Origin: UBA9647 sp035506075
GTDB lineage: Bacteria; Bacteroidota; Ignavibacteria; UBA10030
Assembly (NCBI GenBank): GCA_035506075.1
Contig: DATJQB010000290.1
Location: 1-64,000 of the forward strand
Length of the DNA: 64,000 nucleotides
Direction of reading: 5' to 3'
The translations under genes were made by a program, and so were the position numbers. This document shows positions 9,184 to 18,413 of this stretch, piece after piece. Each line of letters begins with the position of its first letter. Positions within the stretch are counted from its first letter, which is position 1. The notes under the pieces were generated by a model. That model saw only the letters and a program-made list of their open reading frames with translations. It did not search any database and was not told the DNA's origin.

Positions 9184-10896
9184 ATGAAAGCCCACAAACT
9201 CTTCGTCCCTTTCGTCGCGTTGCTCTTCACAACTCCTCTGTTCGCGCAGGGAGATCTCCTGAGCGAGATTCACCGCGTCGGAGTGTATGATGTCAAGAGC
9301 AACGGATTCGTTCTGGATTCAGATCAGGGTGTCACCATCCACGCGGTTGCAGCAAGCGATCGTTACCATGGGGTCGGGACTTCCGCCTGGATTCTCGACA
9401 AGTCGACGCGCGCTGTCGTCTGGAAACTCTGGAATGCGAAAGAACATCGTCGCAGCAAAGGTCTTTCGGAGTATGACGATGTTGTCCAGCTCCCCAAAGG
9501 GGACTACGAAGTGTACTACGCCGCATATCCCGAGCCATCAGACAACGTTGAAAACTTCAGCGACTTTATGGATCTTCTCTCGAGCAAGATCTTCGATGGA
9601 AGGCGACGCGACCGCGACTATGATGAATTCTCCATCACTGTGCGCGGCCACGGGAAACCCGTCGCGTCCGATGGAGTTGAACAATGGCAGGAGGGTTTGA
9701 AAAAGGATGCGCTCGTGTCGATGTCGGCCCTCTGGGACAATGAGTACGTGCAGCGCGGATTTGTACTTGAGAAACCCGCCGAGCTGACCGTCTATGCTCT
9801 CGGAGAAATCCTCGACGACAATCTCGACGATTACGGATGGATCATGAACGCCAAAACCGGATCACGGGTATGGCAGATGGACGAGCGCACGATGAAGAAC
9901 GCCGGCGGTGCGCGCAAGAACCGGATGGTGCGTGAGACTCTTCAACTCCCCGCCGGACAGTATGTCGCATACTTTGTGACGGACGGATCGCACTCGTACC
10001 GGTCGTGGAATGCCGCTCCGCCGTACGACCCGGCATTCTGGGGAATGACAATCTGGGTCAAGGATGAAAGCCAGAAGAAATACGCGAAGACGTTTGATTT
10101 CAAGCCATCCGCTCCGAAGAACGTCCTTGTCGACCTCACACGATTGGGCGATCACGAAGTGCGGTCGAAGGCCTTCACGCTCAAGAATGGAATGGATGTT
10201 CACATCTACGCCATCGGCGAGGGGCGCGACCACGAGATGTCCGATTACGGCTGGATCGTCGATGCCACCACAAGGAAGAAAGTATGGAAGATGGAGTACG
10301 ATCAAACCAGTCACGCCGGCGGCGACAAGAAGAACCGGATCGTTGACAAGGTTCTTCATCTCGACAAGGGAAGCTACGTCGTGCATTTCGTCACGGACGA
10401 TTCCCATTCCTATCGTGACTGGAACTCGTCCCCCCCGTTCGATCCCGAGCACTGGGGGATCACCGTGAGCGCTGCAAGTGATCAGTTCAATCCTTCCGAT
10501 GTGACTTCATACGAGGAGCGGGACAATCCTTCTGTGCTCGCGAGCATTCTTCGCGTGGGAGACGATGAGCGGCAACACAAGAAATTCTCTCTTGCGAAGA
10601 CAAGCACTGTGCACATCTATTCAGTTGGCGAAGGGCGCGACGGTGAGATGTACGATTACGCCTGGATCGAGGACGCGAACTCCGGAAGAACGGTCTGGAA
10701 GATGAAATACAGGATGACGGAACGGGCCGGCGGTGCATCAAAGAACCGGCTTTTCGACGGCACCATTTCTCTTCCCGCGGGCAGTTATATCGTCTACTAC
10801 GAAACAGACGACTCTCATTCGTATGACGATTGGAACGATACACCGCCTGATGATCCGGAAGCGTGGGGTGTTACGGTGTCACTCGAAAAGCAGTAG
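9184..10896 (+). CDS. Secreted protein of four tandem copies of an unrecognised domain
   Basis: This 570-residue protein has a signal peptide (MKAHKLFVPFVALLFTTPLF-AQG) and starts at the ATG with GGAG 8 bases upstream. An in-frame extension to 9115 is less likely. The mature chain is four tandem repeats at about 24-154, 174-291, 311-429 and 451-567. Each copy has a hydrophobic N-part (xHIYAIGEGRD), a YGWIxDAxTxxxVWKM segment and a GGxxKNRxV segment. A PAGxYxVYFVTDDSHSYxDW segment follows, and the copy ends PPxDPExWGxTVS. Copies 2-4 are close to one another; copy 1 is divergent. The acidic, Trp-rich pattern suggests a beta-sandwich binding module, but that is inference. No catalytic motif or sorting domain was found. 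A terminator follows at 10945. Confidence 0.8.
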   Translation: MKAHKLFVPFVALLFTTPLFAQGDLLSEIHRVGVYDVKSNGFVLDSDQGVTIHAVAASDRYHGVGTSAWILDKSTRAVVWKLWNAKEHRRSKGLSEYDDVVQLPKGDYEVYYAAYPEPSDNVENFSDFMDLLSSKIFDGRRRDRDYDEFSITVRGHGKPVASDGVEQWQEGLKKDALVSMSALWDNEYVQRGFVLEKPAELTVYALGEILDDNLDDYGWIMNAKTGSRVWQMDERTMKNAGGARKNRMVRETLQLPAGQYVAYFVTDGSHSYRSWNAAPPYDPAFWGMTIWVKDESQKKYAKTFDFKPSAPKNVLVDLTRLGDHEVRSKAFTLKNGMDVHIYAIGEGRDHEMSDYGWIVDATTRKKVWKMEYDQTSHAGGDKKNRIVDKVLHLDKGSYVVHFVTDDSHSYRDWNSSPPFDPEHWGITVSAASDQFNPSDVTSYEERDNPSVLASILRVGDDERQHKKFSLAKTSTVHIYSVGEGRDGEMYDYAWIEDANSGRTVWKMKYRMTERAGGASKNRLFDGTISLPAGSYIVYYETDDSHSYDDWNDTPPDDPEAWGVTVSLEKQ

Positions 10897-10944
10897 GATC
10901 GGCGGGGAGCGCAGGGAACCCCGGCGCTTGCATGGGAACCACGG

Positions 10945-10976
10945 AAGGCGGACGAAACGATGTCCGCCTTTTTTAT
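10945..10976 (+). terminator. Rho-independent terminator
   Basis: AAGGCGGAC and GTCCGCCTT form a perfect 9-bp stem (10945-10953 with 10962-10970) around an 8-base loop, followed by TTTT. It ends the four-repeat gene and touches the stop codon of the convergent dipeptidase gene. Confidence 0.85.
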
Positions 10977-12673
10977 TTGCACACAGCTCTGAAGACCCTC
11001 ATGAAGTTTTCCCCCAGAATCTTCCTGACGTCCTGTTTCGAATAACCCCGCTGGAGCAGGGCTTCGGTGATCGCCGGAAATTTCGAGACGTCTTCAAGAC
11101 CCACGGGGGTTGTCTCGATACCGTCGAAATCGGATCCGAGCGCCACGTAATCGATACCGACAAGATTCTTGATGTAATCGATGTGCTGAATGACATTTTC
11201 CAGGCGCGCCGTGCCGGAAGAAACGAGAAACGTCGGGTAGAACACGACACCGATGACTCCGCCCCGCTGCGCTATCGTCCGGATCTGTGCGTCGGTCAGG
11301 TTCCTGTAGTGATTGCGCACGGCCGCAGCTCCTGAATGGGAGGCGATAATGGGGTTCTTCGAGGTCGCGAATATATCTGTCACGGTCTGGGGGCCGACGT
11401 GCGACACATCGATGATCATGCCGAGCGAATCCATGGTGCGGATGACACTCTTCCCGAACTCATTCAATCCCCCGGCCACACCGGATGAAGCATCCTTCGC
11501 CGAGACAGCCCACGAGGTGCTGTTGTTCCAGGTGATCGTCATGACGCGCACACCGGCACGATAGAACGCGCGCAGGTTGTCAAGGTTATCCTCGATGCTG
11601 TGCCCTCCCTCCACAACCACGATGCCCGCAATCTTGTTCTGGCGCGTCAGTGCGTCCACCGTGTCGGCAGACGTTGTCAGCTTCACATCGTTTGCGTTCC
11701 GCGCGACCTGGGCTTTCAGCGTATCGAGAAATTTCATGCTCGTTGCATAATACGCCGGCGCGTATTTGGTGGGATCGATCCAGATGGATAAGATCTGCGC
11801 GTCCACGCCCCCATCCCTGAATCGCGGAATATCGGTCTGCGGATCTCCGTTCCTCACAACCACGTGGCGATCGGCAATCTGGTAGGTGAAGTTCGTCCCC
11901 GAGATCACTTCCATCACATCGTTATGGAGGTCGATCACGAACGCCCGGTCGTGCACAGTCTCAAGAAGAAAGTCCGCCTGAGCAGAATCGACGAACGCCA
12001 CGGTTGCTGAATCCGGCTCGTAAATCAACGACGACGCAACGATGCGGCACGAATCGATGCCGGAGGGCGAAGCAAGGTTCCACGAAATGCTTCTTCCCAT
12101 GACGGACAGGGTGGTCAGTCCCGGCATTGCTCCCCCGTCGAGCTGCACCATTTTCCGTGTCAATCGCTCTCCCCCCATCTCAATCGAGTAGAACAGCACG
12201 CCCGCGCTTCCCTTCGAAGTCCAATCGATTGTGTAACTTCCCTGCCGGAGGTCGAATTCTTTCGCGTCAAGGAGCTGGCCAAGGATGTTGTAGACCGTGA
12301 TGCGCGCTCTGCCCGATCGGGAAATTGTAAACGGAATCTTCGTGGATGGGTTGAACGGGTTGGGGTAATTTTGTTCCAGGCTGAACGAGCGCGGAACATC
12401 TCCCGTCTCTGCAATGCCAACGACGGGAATGTTCACCTGCCACTGACCGAGCGTGTTTGTGGTCGTCGATGCGAGGAGAACTCCAGAGCGATCGTACACC
12501 TGGATGGCAGCCGAAGCAACCGGTGTTCCGCGGTGCTTGTCACGCGCCGTTCCGCGGAGGGTCTTTCCGCCTGCATACAGTCCGGCAACAAGAAAGAACG
12601 CCGCCAGGGCCGTGAGGCAAAGACGATGTGTGGTTCGAAGAGAAAGAGCGGGAAGCCCGATGAGAGTTGTCAT
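10973..12673 (-). CDS. Exported M19 membrane-dipeptidase-like peptidase with an internal sorting-type domain
   Basis: From the ATG at 12673 the product is 566 residues; a TTG at 12718 would add 15. Domain order is a signal peptide (to about residue 35), a CarboxypepD_reg-like beta domain (37-90), a sorting-type domain (about 96-178: SLEQNYPNPFNPSTKIPF, ITVYNILGQLL, GVLFYSIEMGGERLTRKMVQ), a linker, and the M19 catalytic domain (about 245-566). Zinc-site motifs of the family are visible: HND at 250-252 (VIDLHNDV), VVEGGHS, IDVSHVG, ASHSG and GSDFDG. Family members cleave dipeptides using two metal ions. The sorting-type domain is oddly placed, since it normally sits at the very C-terminus. The gene follows the PorV/PorQ gene by 17-62 bases, so it may be the last gene of that cassette. 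Confidence 0.88.
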   Translation of the reverse strand: MTTLIGLPALSLRTTHRLCLTALAAFFLVAGLYAGGKTLRGTARDKHRGTPVASAAIQVYDRSGVLLASTTTNTLGQWQVNIPVVGIAETGDVPRSFSLEQNYPNPFNPSTKIPFTISRSGRARITVYNILGQLLDAKEFDLRQGSYTIDWTSKGSAGVLFYSIEMGGERLTRKMVQLDGGAMPGLTTLSVMGRSISWNLASPSGIDSCRIVASSLIYEPDSATVAFVDSAQADFLLETVHDRAFVIDLHNDVMEVISGTNFTYQIADRHVVVRNGDPQTDIPRFRDGGVDAQILSIWIDPTKYAPAYYATSMKFLDTLKAQVARNANDVKLTTSADTVDALTRQNKIAGIVVVEGGHSIEDNLDNLRAFYRAGVRVMTITWNNSTSWAVSAKDASSGVAGGLNEFGKSVIRTMDSLGMIIDVSHVGPQTVTDIFATSKNPIIASHSGAAAVRNHYRNLTDAQIRTIAQRGGVIGVVFYPTFLVSSGTARLENVIQHIDYIKNLVGIDYVALGSDFDGIETTPVGLEDVSKFPAITEALLQRGYSKQDVRKILGENFMRVFRAVCK

Positions 12674-12735
12674 CCCACCGGGCTTCTGCGGTGTGTGCAA
12701 AACACTCTGACTGATCAATATACCTCAAAGACCGC

Positions 12736-13698
12736 TTAGAAACCGATTCCTATCGAGAGCTTTTGCACCGAAGGAAGGATCTTGAATTTTTCGAAGGAAT
12801 AATCAAACCGGACATTTTGTCCAAGGAACTTGCTCGCGTTGACACCGAGCCCTGCTGCAAACGACTCATCGTCGTAGTTCATCTTCACACCGCCGCGGAC
12901 TGCTAGGAGATCGTACAGGAGCAGCTCGCCGCCAACGGAGTAATGCTCGACATTGTCGTTGGGATGGATCAGATCGGCAATGACGCGCAGCGTGTACCCG
13001 TCGGCCACGACGGGCTCCATCGAGAACGAGGCCCTGAAGGTGACGGGGAGCGGGACGCGCTGAAATCCCTTCGTCACATTGCCCTCGGAGTAATCCTGAT
13101 AGTTCCCGTCGAACGGTGACATGTCGGCGCCGAAATTCTGTAGCGTCATCGCCAGGTGTGAGCCGGCGAATCCCAGCGCATAGTTCGTGCCGATATCAAA
13201 TGCAAGGGCGGAGGTTGAGTGATCGAAATACGACTCCCGGATGATCTTCGCCTGGGCACCCACGACCAGTTTCTCCGTGATGTGCCGTGCGAACGACAGT
13301 CCGAGCACCATGTTCTGGATTGAATACGTCTGACCCGTACCGTTTTCCTGCTCAATCGTCGTAATCTCCTCCTGGGAGCTGAATCCCGTCGCCTGCACAC
13401 CGATCACACCAATGTCCCCCCAGCGAAACGCTGCGGAAAGCGAGACCATGTCGATGGCGGCGAACCAGGGGACGTACGTGAAGGAGACGTCGGCTTTCTG
13501 AACTCCTTCCAGCCCGGCAACATTGGTATAAACCGCGGCGGCATTATCGACGACAGACGCTGCAGCGTTCCCAAGCGCCGAGGCGCGGGGATCGAAACTG
13601 ATCTTCAACAACTGTGCGCCGCTGGTGCCGACCTGCCCGAACTGCTGCGCGGCGACTGGAACGGTAACGAGAAGAAGAAAGAGAATTGTCTTTTTCAT
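12736..13698 (-). CDS. PorV/PorQ-family outer-membrane protein
   Basis: This 320-residue protein starts at an ATG with GAGGTG 5 bases upstream; a 39-residue upstream extension in frame overlaps the preceding gene and is rejected. A signal peptide (MKKTILFLLLVTVPVAAQQ) is followed by the family hallmark LKISFDPRASALGNAAASVV with a DNAAAVYTNVAGL segment. Repeated amphipathic strands then end with a terminal Phe (LSIGIGF), as in a beta-barrel. PorV and PorQ family proteins help deliver and process type IX secretion cargo at the outer membrane. The gene begins 8 bases after the stop of the exported FlgD-like-tailed protein and precedes the peptidase with a sorting-type domain, so a role in surface display of these products is a reasonable inference. 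Which subfamily it belongs to cannot be told by eye. Confidence 0.85.
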   Translation of the reverse strand: MKKTILFLLLVTVPVAAQQFGQVGTSGAQLLKISFDPRASALGNAAASVVDNAAAVYTNVAGLEGVQKADVSFTYVPWFAAIDMVSLSAAFRWGDIGVIGVQATGFSSQEEITTIEQENGTGQTYSIQNMVLGLSFARHITEKLVVGAQAKIIRESYFDHSTSALAFDIGTNYALGFAGSHLAMTLQNFGADMSPFDGNYQDYSEGNVTKGFQRVPLPVTFRASFSMEPVVADGYTLRVIADLIHPNDNVEHYSVGGELLLYDLLAVRGGVKMNYDDESFAAGLGVNASKFLGQNVRFDYSFEKFKILPSVQKLSIGIGF

Positions 13699-13706
13699 GT
13701 GGCACC

Positions 13707-15650
13707 TCAGCGCATGATGACAAATTTGCCCGTGTGGGTCCCGACAGAGGACTCCACAACGTAGATGTACAGCCCACTGACGGCTTCCTGGTTGTTCCTG
13801 GTCGTCAGATCCCACTCGGCAACTCCGGTGAAATCACCGGTGATCTTCACATCGCGGCTCTGGTAGACAACATCGCCGCTGTGGATCGTCTTGACGAGGT
13901 CGCCGGCAAGTGTGAAGATCGAGATCTTCGCATCCGGCGGGAGGTTGATGAAGCGGATCCTGTTCACCCATGGATTTGTATCAACCGGATTGGGGTTGTT
14001 GTACCTGCTCGACCCCAGGAACGGATTCGGAACGACCTTGATTCCCGATGTTGTCGAGGCGGCAGGAGCGTTCGGCATGAAGACCTGCGTCGACTGGCGG
14101 CCGCGGCCAATCTGGTTTTCAAGCCTTCCGATGCCAAGCGTCGAATCGCCCGAGTCAAATGCGGTGACCGCGTACGTATAGATGAGTCCGTTCGGCGTGT
14201 TCTTGTCCTGGAACTCGTAGAGCGTGTCACTTCCCTGCACAACTGTTGACGGGGGCCAGTTCTTCAGGAAGGGGCGGCCGTACCAAAGCGTGTCCTTCTT
14301 CTTGTCGATGGCGTTGTTCTTCACGTAGATTGCCAGTGTATCCCAGATCGCATTGCCTCCCGCGTCCTGCCGCGACGTGCGATACACGCCGTAGCCGGCA
14401 AAATCCTGCGCCAGCGTCAGTGGATCGCGGCTCGACTCGGCGTTTTTTCTCCACCGAATTGAAAGCGTCGGCTGTCCGCCGGAAGTAACCGGAACAACGT
14501 TGAAGACCGGCACATCCGGTGCCGCCGGGGCGCGCTGGTAGTTGCCGTCAAACATCGATTGTGCCACCAGGGAGTTCTTGATAATCCCCTGAAGCCCCGG
14601 TCCGATGACCCAGGCGACGACAATATGAATTGAGTCACCGGCATTGAGCGTGTATGGTCCGACACCGAAAATGATCCTGTAATCACGGATCGTTGTCATG
14701 TTCTCCGTGATGGTTCCCTTTGCAACGAACTCATATTGTGCCTGCGACGTAAGCGGTTCGAAATTCCGATACGACGGGGTTGCCATAGTTGGCTTTCCCG
14801 TGTACTTGCCGGTGAAATGTACGCTGTCACAATACAGCATCCGGAAGCCGATGTATCCCGGCGAACGCAGAACGCCCGTCACAGGATCAGGGTTGCCCGT
14901 ATCGTCGCCCACAACGCTCGGGCTGTCAGAATCGTAGATGTAGGCAAGCTTGTTCGTGGAATCGTAACCCGCCAGGTCATCGGTATCCCACAGCGTGGAT
15001 GGTGTGCTTGTTCCCAGGAACCCGGACACGTCTGCATCCTGGCGGAACGCGACATAGATGCCGGTCAGTTTTTTCTCCGCATCGTCAATCACGCCGTTCT
15101 TGTTCCGGTCGTACGGAACATACTTGATCCAGTAATCGCCGATGATGAAATCTTCGTTGTACGATTGATCCCACACGTACGTCCGCTCGGTTACTTCCAC
15201 GCCGAGGTTGACGTGCACACCCGACGGACTTGCAGGGTCGATATCGGTGTAGCGCGTGTACGTATCTTCTGCCGAGAGCGATCCCTCGGCGGCGTGTTTG
15301 ACGTGGATTGAATCGAGCGGGCGGAAATGATTGTTCTCTCCCGACGACATGTAGCCGAGTGAATCCGCGATGCCGCCGATCCAGATCGACTGCAGCCAGC
15401 CGTACAGGTTACCGCTGCCTCCCGGCCATTCGAAATTGGGTTCTTCATAGTTGCGGTCGCCGTAGAACCCGTAGTTTGTAATCTGTGTCCAGAGCCTTCC
15501 CATCTTGTGGCTGAATCCCTTGGCGGGAATATCCGTGACCGAAGAGGTTTTCATGGGAAGCTTCTCGCGGACTTTCGGCACATCCTGCGCCCACGCCACG
15601 GTGAGAAGGAACATGCTTGCAAGGAAGATGCGTATGAGAGTTGTTTTCAT
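13707..15650 (-). CDS. Exported surface protein with FlgD-like C-terminal domain
   Basis: This 647-residue protein has a signal peptide (MKTTLIRIFLASMFLLTVAW-AQD). Its middle has no recognised catalytic domain; a fibronectin-like part lies around residues 380-510. The C-terminal ~110 residues start VVPNPFLGSSRYNNPN, contain NLPPDAKISIFTLAGDLVKT and end SGLYIYVVESSVGTHTGKFV-IMR. This closely resembles the tail of the protein at 79-2643 (NLPPQCKITITDVAGQIIDV and GLYLYIVES). The two are probable paralogues with diverged middles. The gene starts 9 bases after the stop of a TonB-dependent receptor and ends 8 bases before a PorV/PorQ gene, so the three are almost certainly co-transcribed. Confidence 0.78.
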   Translation of the reverse strand: MKTTLIRIFLASMFLLTVAWAQDVPKVREKLPMKTSSVTDIPAKGFSHKMGRLWTQITNYGFYGDRNYEEPNFEWPGGSGNLYGWLQSIWIGGIADSLGYMSSGENNHFRPLDSIHVKHAAEGSLSAEDTYTRYTDIDPASPSGVHVNLGVEVTERTYVWDQSYNEDFIIGDYWIKYVPYDRNKNGVIDDAEKKLTGIYVAFRQDADVSGFLGTSTPSTLWDTDDLAGYDSTNKLAYIYDSDSPSVVGDDTGNPDPVTGVLRSPGYIGFRMLYCDSVHFTGKYTGKPTMATPSYRNFEPLTSQAQYEFVAKGTITENMTTIRDYRIIFGVGPYTLNAGDSIHIVVAWVIGPGLQGIIKNSLVAQSMFDGNYQRAPAAPDVPVFNVVPVTSGGQPTLSIRWRKNAESSRDPLTLAQDFAGYGVYRTSRQDAGGNAIWDTLAIYVKNNAIDKKKDTLWYGRPFLKNWPPSTVVQGSDTLYEFQDKNTPNGLIYTYAVTAFDSGDSTLGIGRLENQIGRGRQSTQVFMPNAPAASTTSGIKVVPNPFLGSSRYNNPNPVDTNPWVNRIRFINLPPDAKISIFTLAGDLVKTIHSGDVVYQSRDVKITGDFTGVAEWDLTTRNNQEAVSGLYIYVVESSVGTHTGKFVIMR

Positions 15651-15659
15651 GGCGTCACC

Positions 15660-18413
15660 TTAAAATTGGAGCTGCAACCCGAGCCGGTACACGCGGGGAG
15701 GCGTGTAGGCCTGGGGATCGTTGTAGGGACCGGTCGGGTTACCCGTGGCTTCGTATTCAACAAGACCTTCACGTCCATCGGAGATGTAGGAAATGTTCCT
15801 GGTGTTCAGCAGGTTCTTGACCTCTGCGAGCACCGAGAATTCAATCTCACCAACCGTAAAGGATTTCCGCGCACGCATATCCACGTTGCTTGCCCACGGA
15901 AGCCGGGCGTCGTTGCGAAGGACAAACAGCGGAAACGCATCGCGGGTGTTCGATGAATACGGATAGCCGGAGTGGGCGACGACCACAAAATCGACCTCGG
16001 CATCGCCGATGAGGTCGTGAATCTTTCCCGTCGACGTCAGGAGCAGGTTGCCGTTGATTCTCCAGCGCACATCCCAGTCGAGCGGATCGAGGCGACGCGG
16101 AACAATTTCACCGTTCGATCTGAACACAGACGACGAACGGCCGTTTGCGAACGCGTAGCTCACGTTGATCATCCCGCCGATTCCACGGGTTGCCATCGTC
16201 TCGAGCGTCATTTCCAATCCGCGTACGTTCGCATAATCCATGTTCGTGTATGCCTGGTACGAATCGGGGGAACCCGTGATTACGAAGTCGGTGGCCCCGA
16301 TGAGGTTGGTGATGTCTTTGAAATAGAGCGTTGTGTTCATCCTGAGAAAATCGGAGAACATGTGATCCCAGCCGAGCTCGTACGATACGGTCTTCTCCGG
16401 CAGCAATCTCGGGTTGCCGAGATCTACGTTTGTCGTGTAGCGGAAATTCAGAGCGCTGTTTTCATAGAGGAAGCGAAGATCCGGACGCTGGAAGAAGTGT
16501 CCATAATAGAAATGAATCTTGTCCCTCTCGGTAATTGGATGTGAAATGCCGATGCGGGGGCTGATCTGCCACCGGGCGGGAACCTTGTCGGACGTCGTCA
16601 GACCCAGGGCATCCTTGTGGCTCGGCAGTGTGGTAAGATCGGCGGGATAGAGCACGTCCCCCGTCAAACCGTTTGGATTATAGTAATCGAAGCGGATGCC
16701 GGCATTCACAATAAAACCGTCGCGGACTTCGATCTTGTCCTGGAGATATGCGGCAAAGTCCACCAGGTCCTGGTTCCACATATCAAAGCGCTGATTGGAA
16801 GGAGACTCGAATGTCACCTTCTCAACGCCCCCCTTGATGTAGTCTGTTTCGACCCCGGTCTTGAAGAGGTTAGAAGAGTTCAGCTGGTTTGAATAGTCGA
16901 CGCGCAGGTTGGTTGTGCGTGAGATCTGATTCAGATACCATCCTTCATCGCCGGTGTAGTACCAGTAACCGTCGGTCAAGAGGTGGCTGTAGTAGCCCCC
17001 AATGCCGCCATTGAGTTGCCAGTGAAGTTCGTCCGTCGTGCTGCCGTCGAGATTCCTGTCGTCGACATCGCGGACGATCTCACGGAAGTTCGTCCAGAAC
17101 TGTGACAATTTGATGTCGATGAACGATTGATTGTTGATCGTCTGGTTGATCGAGAGACCGATGTTGTAGCTTTTGTTGATCGGGAGTGAAATGTGATTCT
17201 GCATTCCCGCCTGATAGATGTTCTGCACACTCTTGTACCACAGGCCGTCGACTGCATATCGTGCCGAGTCGGGATTCTTCGCGTTGTGGTAGTTTTGTGG
17301 ATTGGTGACGAAGATGAACTGTTGCAGCGTCTTGACGCCGTTCGAGGTAACGAGCTGCTGGAAGAGATCCGACTGGTATCCTTCGCTCAGCGGTCCATAC
17401 TTCGCGGAGGAGTGATAGTAGGAATTCGTCTGGTCCCAGGAATACAAGCCGCTGAGTGTGACGCGGGTATTCGGAGTCACCGCCCGCATCTTGAGCTGGT
17501 AGGATTCCCTGTGAAAATCCTCATGTGGAAGAAAATCGCGGTTCTGCAGCGCAACGTCCGTTGAACCGTTCAGATAGAAGTTGATTCCCCCCATGGTAAC
17601 GGAAGGAGCGCTGATATATGCTTCGTAGTCTTTCCAGTCCGGCTGACCGGTGCCGTACGCGAAGGGCGTCCACTGCATCTTCGCCCACGGAAAATCCGAG
17701 GTGCGGACGCGGAGCTTAGCGCCGAACCTGTTCTGATCCCGCGTGATTGTGTTGACGATGCCCGATTGCGCATTGCCGTACTCCGCCTCAAACCCGCCCG
17801 TCGTTACCTGGATCTCGGAGACGCTGAACTCGGGAAGATTGGCTGAGAAGCCGGCCGTTGTTGTTCCGCTGTAGCTGTTGATGGCGCTCTTGATCGCCAT
17901 GCCGTCAACCAGGAACAGCGACTCGTTGAAGCGGCCGCCGCGGAAATGACTTCCGTTCACGCCGGCCTGCATGAAGACCACCTCTCTGAAATCGTCGACC
18001 GGCAGAGCGTTGATCGCTTCGGCTTCAACGATGTGCTTCGTGGATGTCAGGTCTGCCTGAATCGGAGGCCTTGTCGCCACAACGACAACCTCGCCGAGCT
18101 GGACATCAGCCGCCTGCAGCGGGAAATCGATTGTCGTGGTCATGTCGAGCATGACCCTGATGTTCGAGATGGTCTTTGGTGCAAAGCCAATCATCGACGC
18201 GCGCAGGGTATAAGTCCCGACGGGCACGTTGATAATGAAGTAGTTGCCGTCGACATCGGAAGCCGTTCCATAGGTGGTACCAACAATCTGGATGTTCACC
18301 ATCGGGAGCGGCTGGTGAGTGGCGGCATCAAAGACGCGACCAGCGATTTTTCCGGTCGTCCCCGCCAATGCGAGCTGGGACGCGAGAAGAAAGAAGCAAA
18401 GGAGCCTTTTCAT
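15660..18413 (-). CDS. TonB-dependent outer-membrane receptor with carboxypeptidase-regulatory-like domain
   Basis: This 917-residue protein has a signal peptide (residues 1-17) and a CarboxypepD_reg-like domain at about 19-105 (GKIAGRVFDAATHQPLPMVN, NVPVGTYTLRASMIGFAPKT). The plug domain follows at about 110-240 (VDDFREVVFMQAGVNGSHFR, ESLFLVDGMAIKS, EIQVTTGGFEAEYGNAQSGI), then a barrel ending RLGLQLQF. AGAGGAAA lies about 5 bases before the ATG. It heads a cassette with the exported protein at 13707-15650, the PorV/PorQ gene and perhaps the dipeptidase. The N-terminal domain is similar to that of the receptor at 2691-5735, supporting a duplicated cassette. The ligand is unknown; nothing points specifically to siderophores. 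Confidence 0.9.
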   Translation of the reverse strand: MKRLLCFFLLASQLALAGTTGKIAGRVFDAATHQPLPMVNIQIVGTTYGTASDVDGNYFIINVPVGTYTLRASMIGFAPKTISNIRVMLDMTTTIDFPLQAADVQLGEVVVVATRPPIQADLTSTKHIVEAEAINALPVDDFREVVFMQAGVNGSHFRGGRFNESLFLVDGMAIKSAINSYSGTTTAGFSANLPEFSVSEIQVTTGGFEAEYGNAQSGIVNTITRDQNRFGAKLRVRTSDFPWAKMQWTPFAYGTGQPDWKDYEAYISAPSVTMGGINFYLNGSTDVALQNRDFLPHEDFHRESYQLKMRAVTPNTRVTLSGLYSWDQTNSYYHSSAKYGPLSEGYQSDLFQQLVTSNGVKTLQQFIFVTNPQNYHNAKNPDSARYAVDGLWYKSVQNIYQAGMQNHISLPINKSYNIGLSINQTINNQSFIDIKLSQFWTNFREIVRDVDDRNLDGSTTDELHWQLNGGIGGYYSHLLTDGYWYYTGDEGWYLNQISRTTNLRVDYSNQLNSSNLFKTGVETDYIKGGVEKVTFESPSNQRFDMWNQDLVDFAAYLQDKIEVRDGFIVNAGIRFDYYNPNGLTGDVLYPADLTTLPSHKDALGLTTSDKVPARWQISPRIGISHPITERDKIHFYYGHFFQRPDLRFLYENSALNFRYTTNVDLGNPRLLPEKTVSYELGWDHMFSDFLRMNTTLYFKDITNLIGATDFVITGSPDSYQAYTNMDYANVRGLEMTLETMATRGIGGMINVSYAFANGRSSSVFRSNGEIVPRRLDPLDWDVRWRINGNLLLTSTGKIHDLIGDAEVDFVVVAHSGYPYSSNTRDAFPLFVLRNDARLPWASNVDMRARKSFTVGEIEFSVLAEVKNLLNTRNISYISDGREGLVEYEATGNPTGPYNDPQAYTPPRVYRLGLQLQF

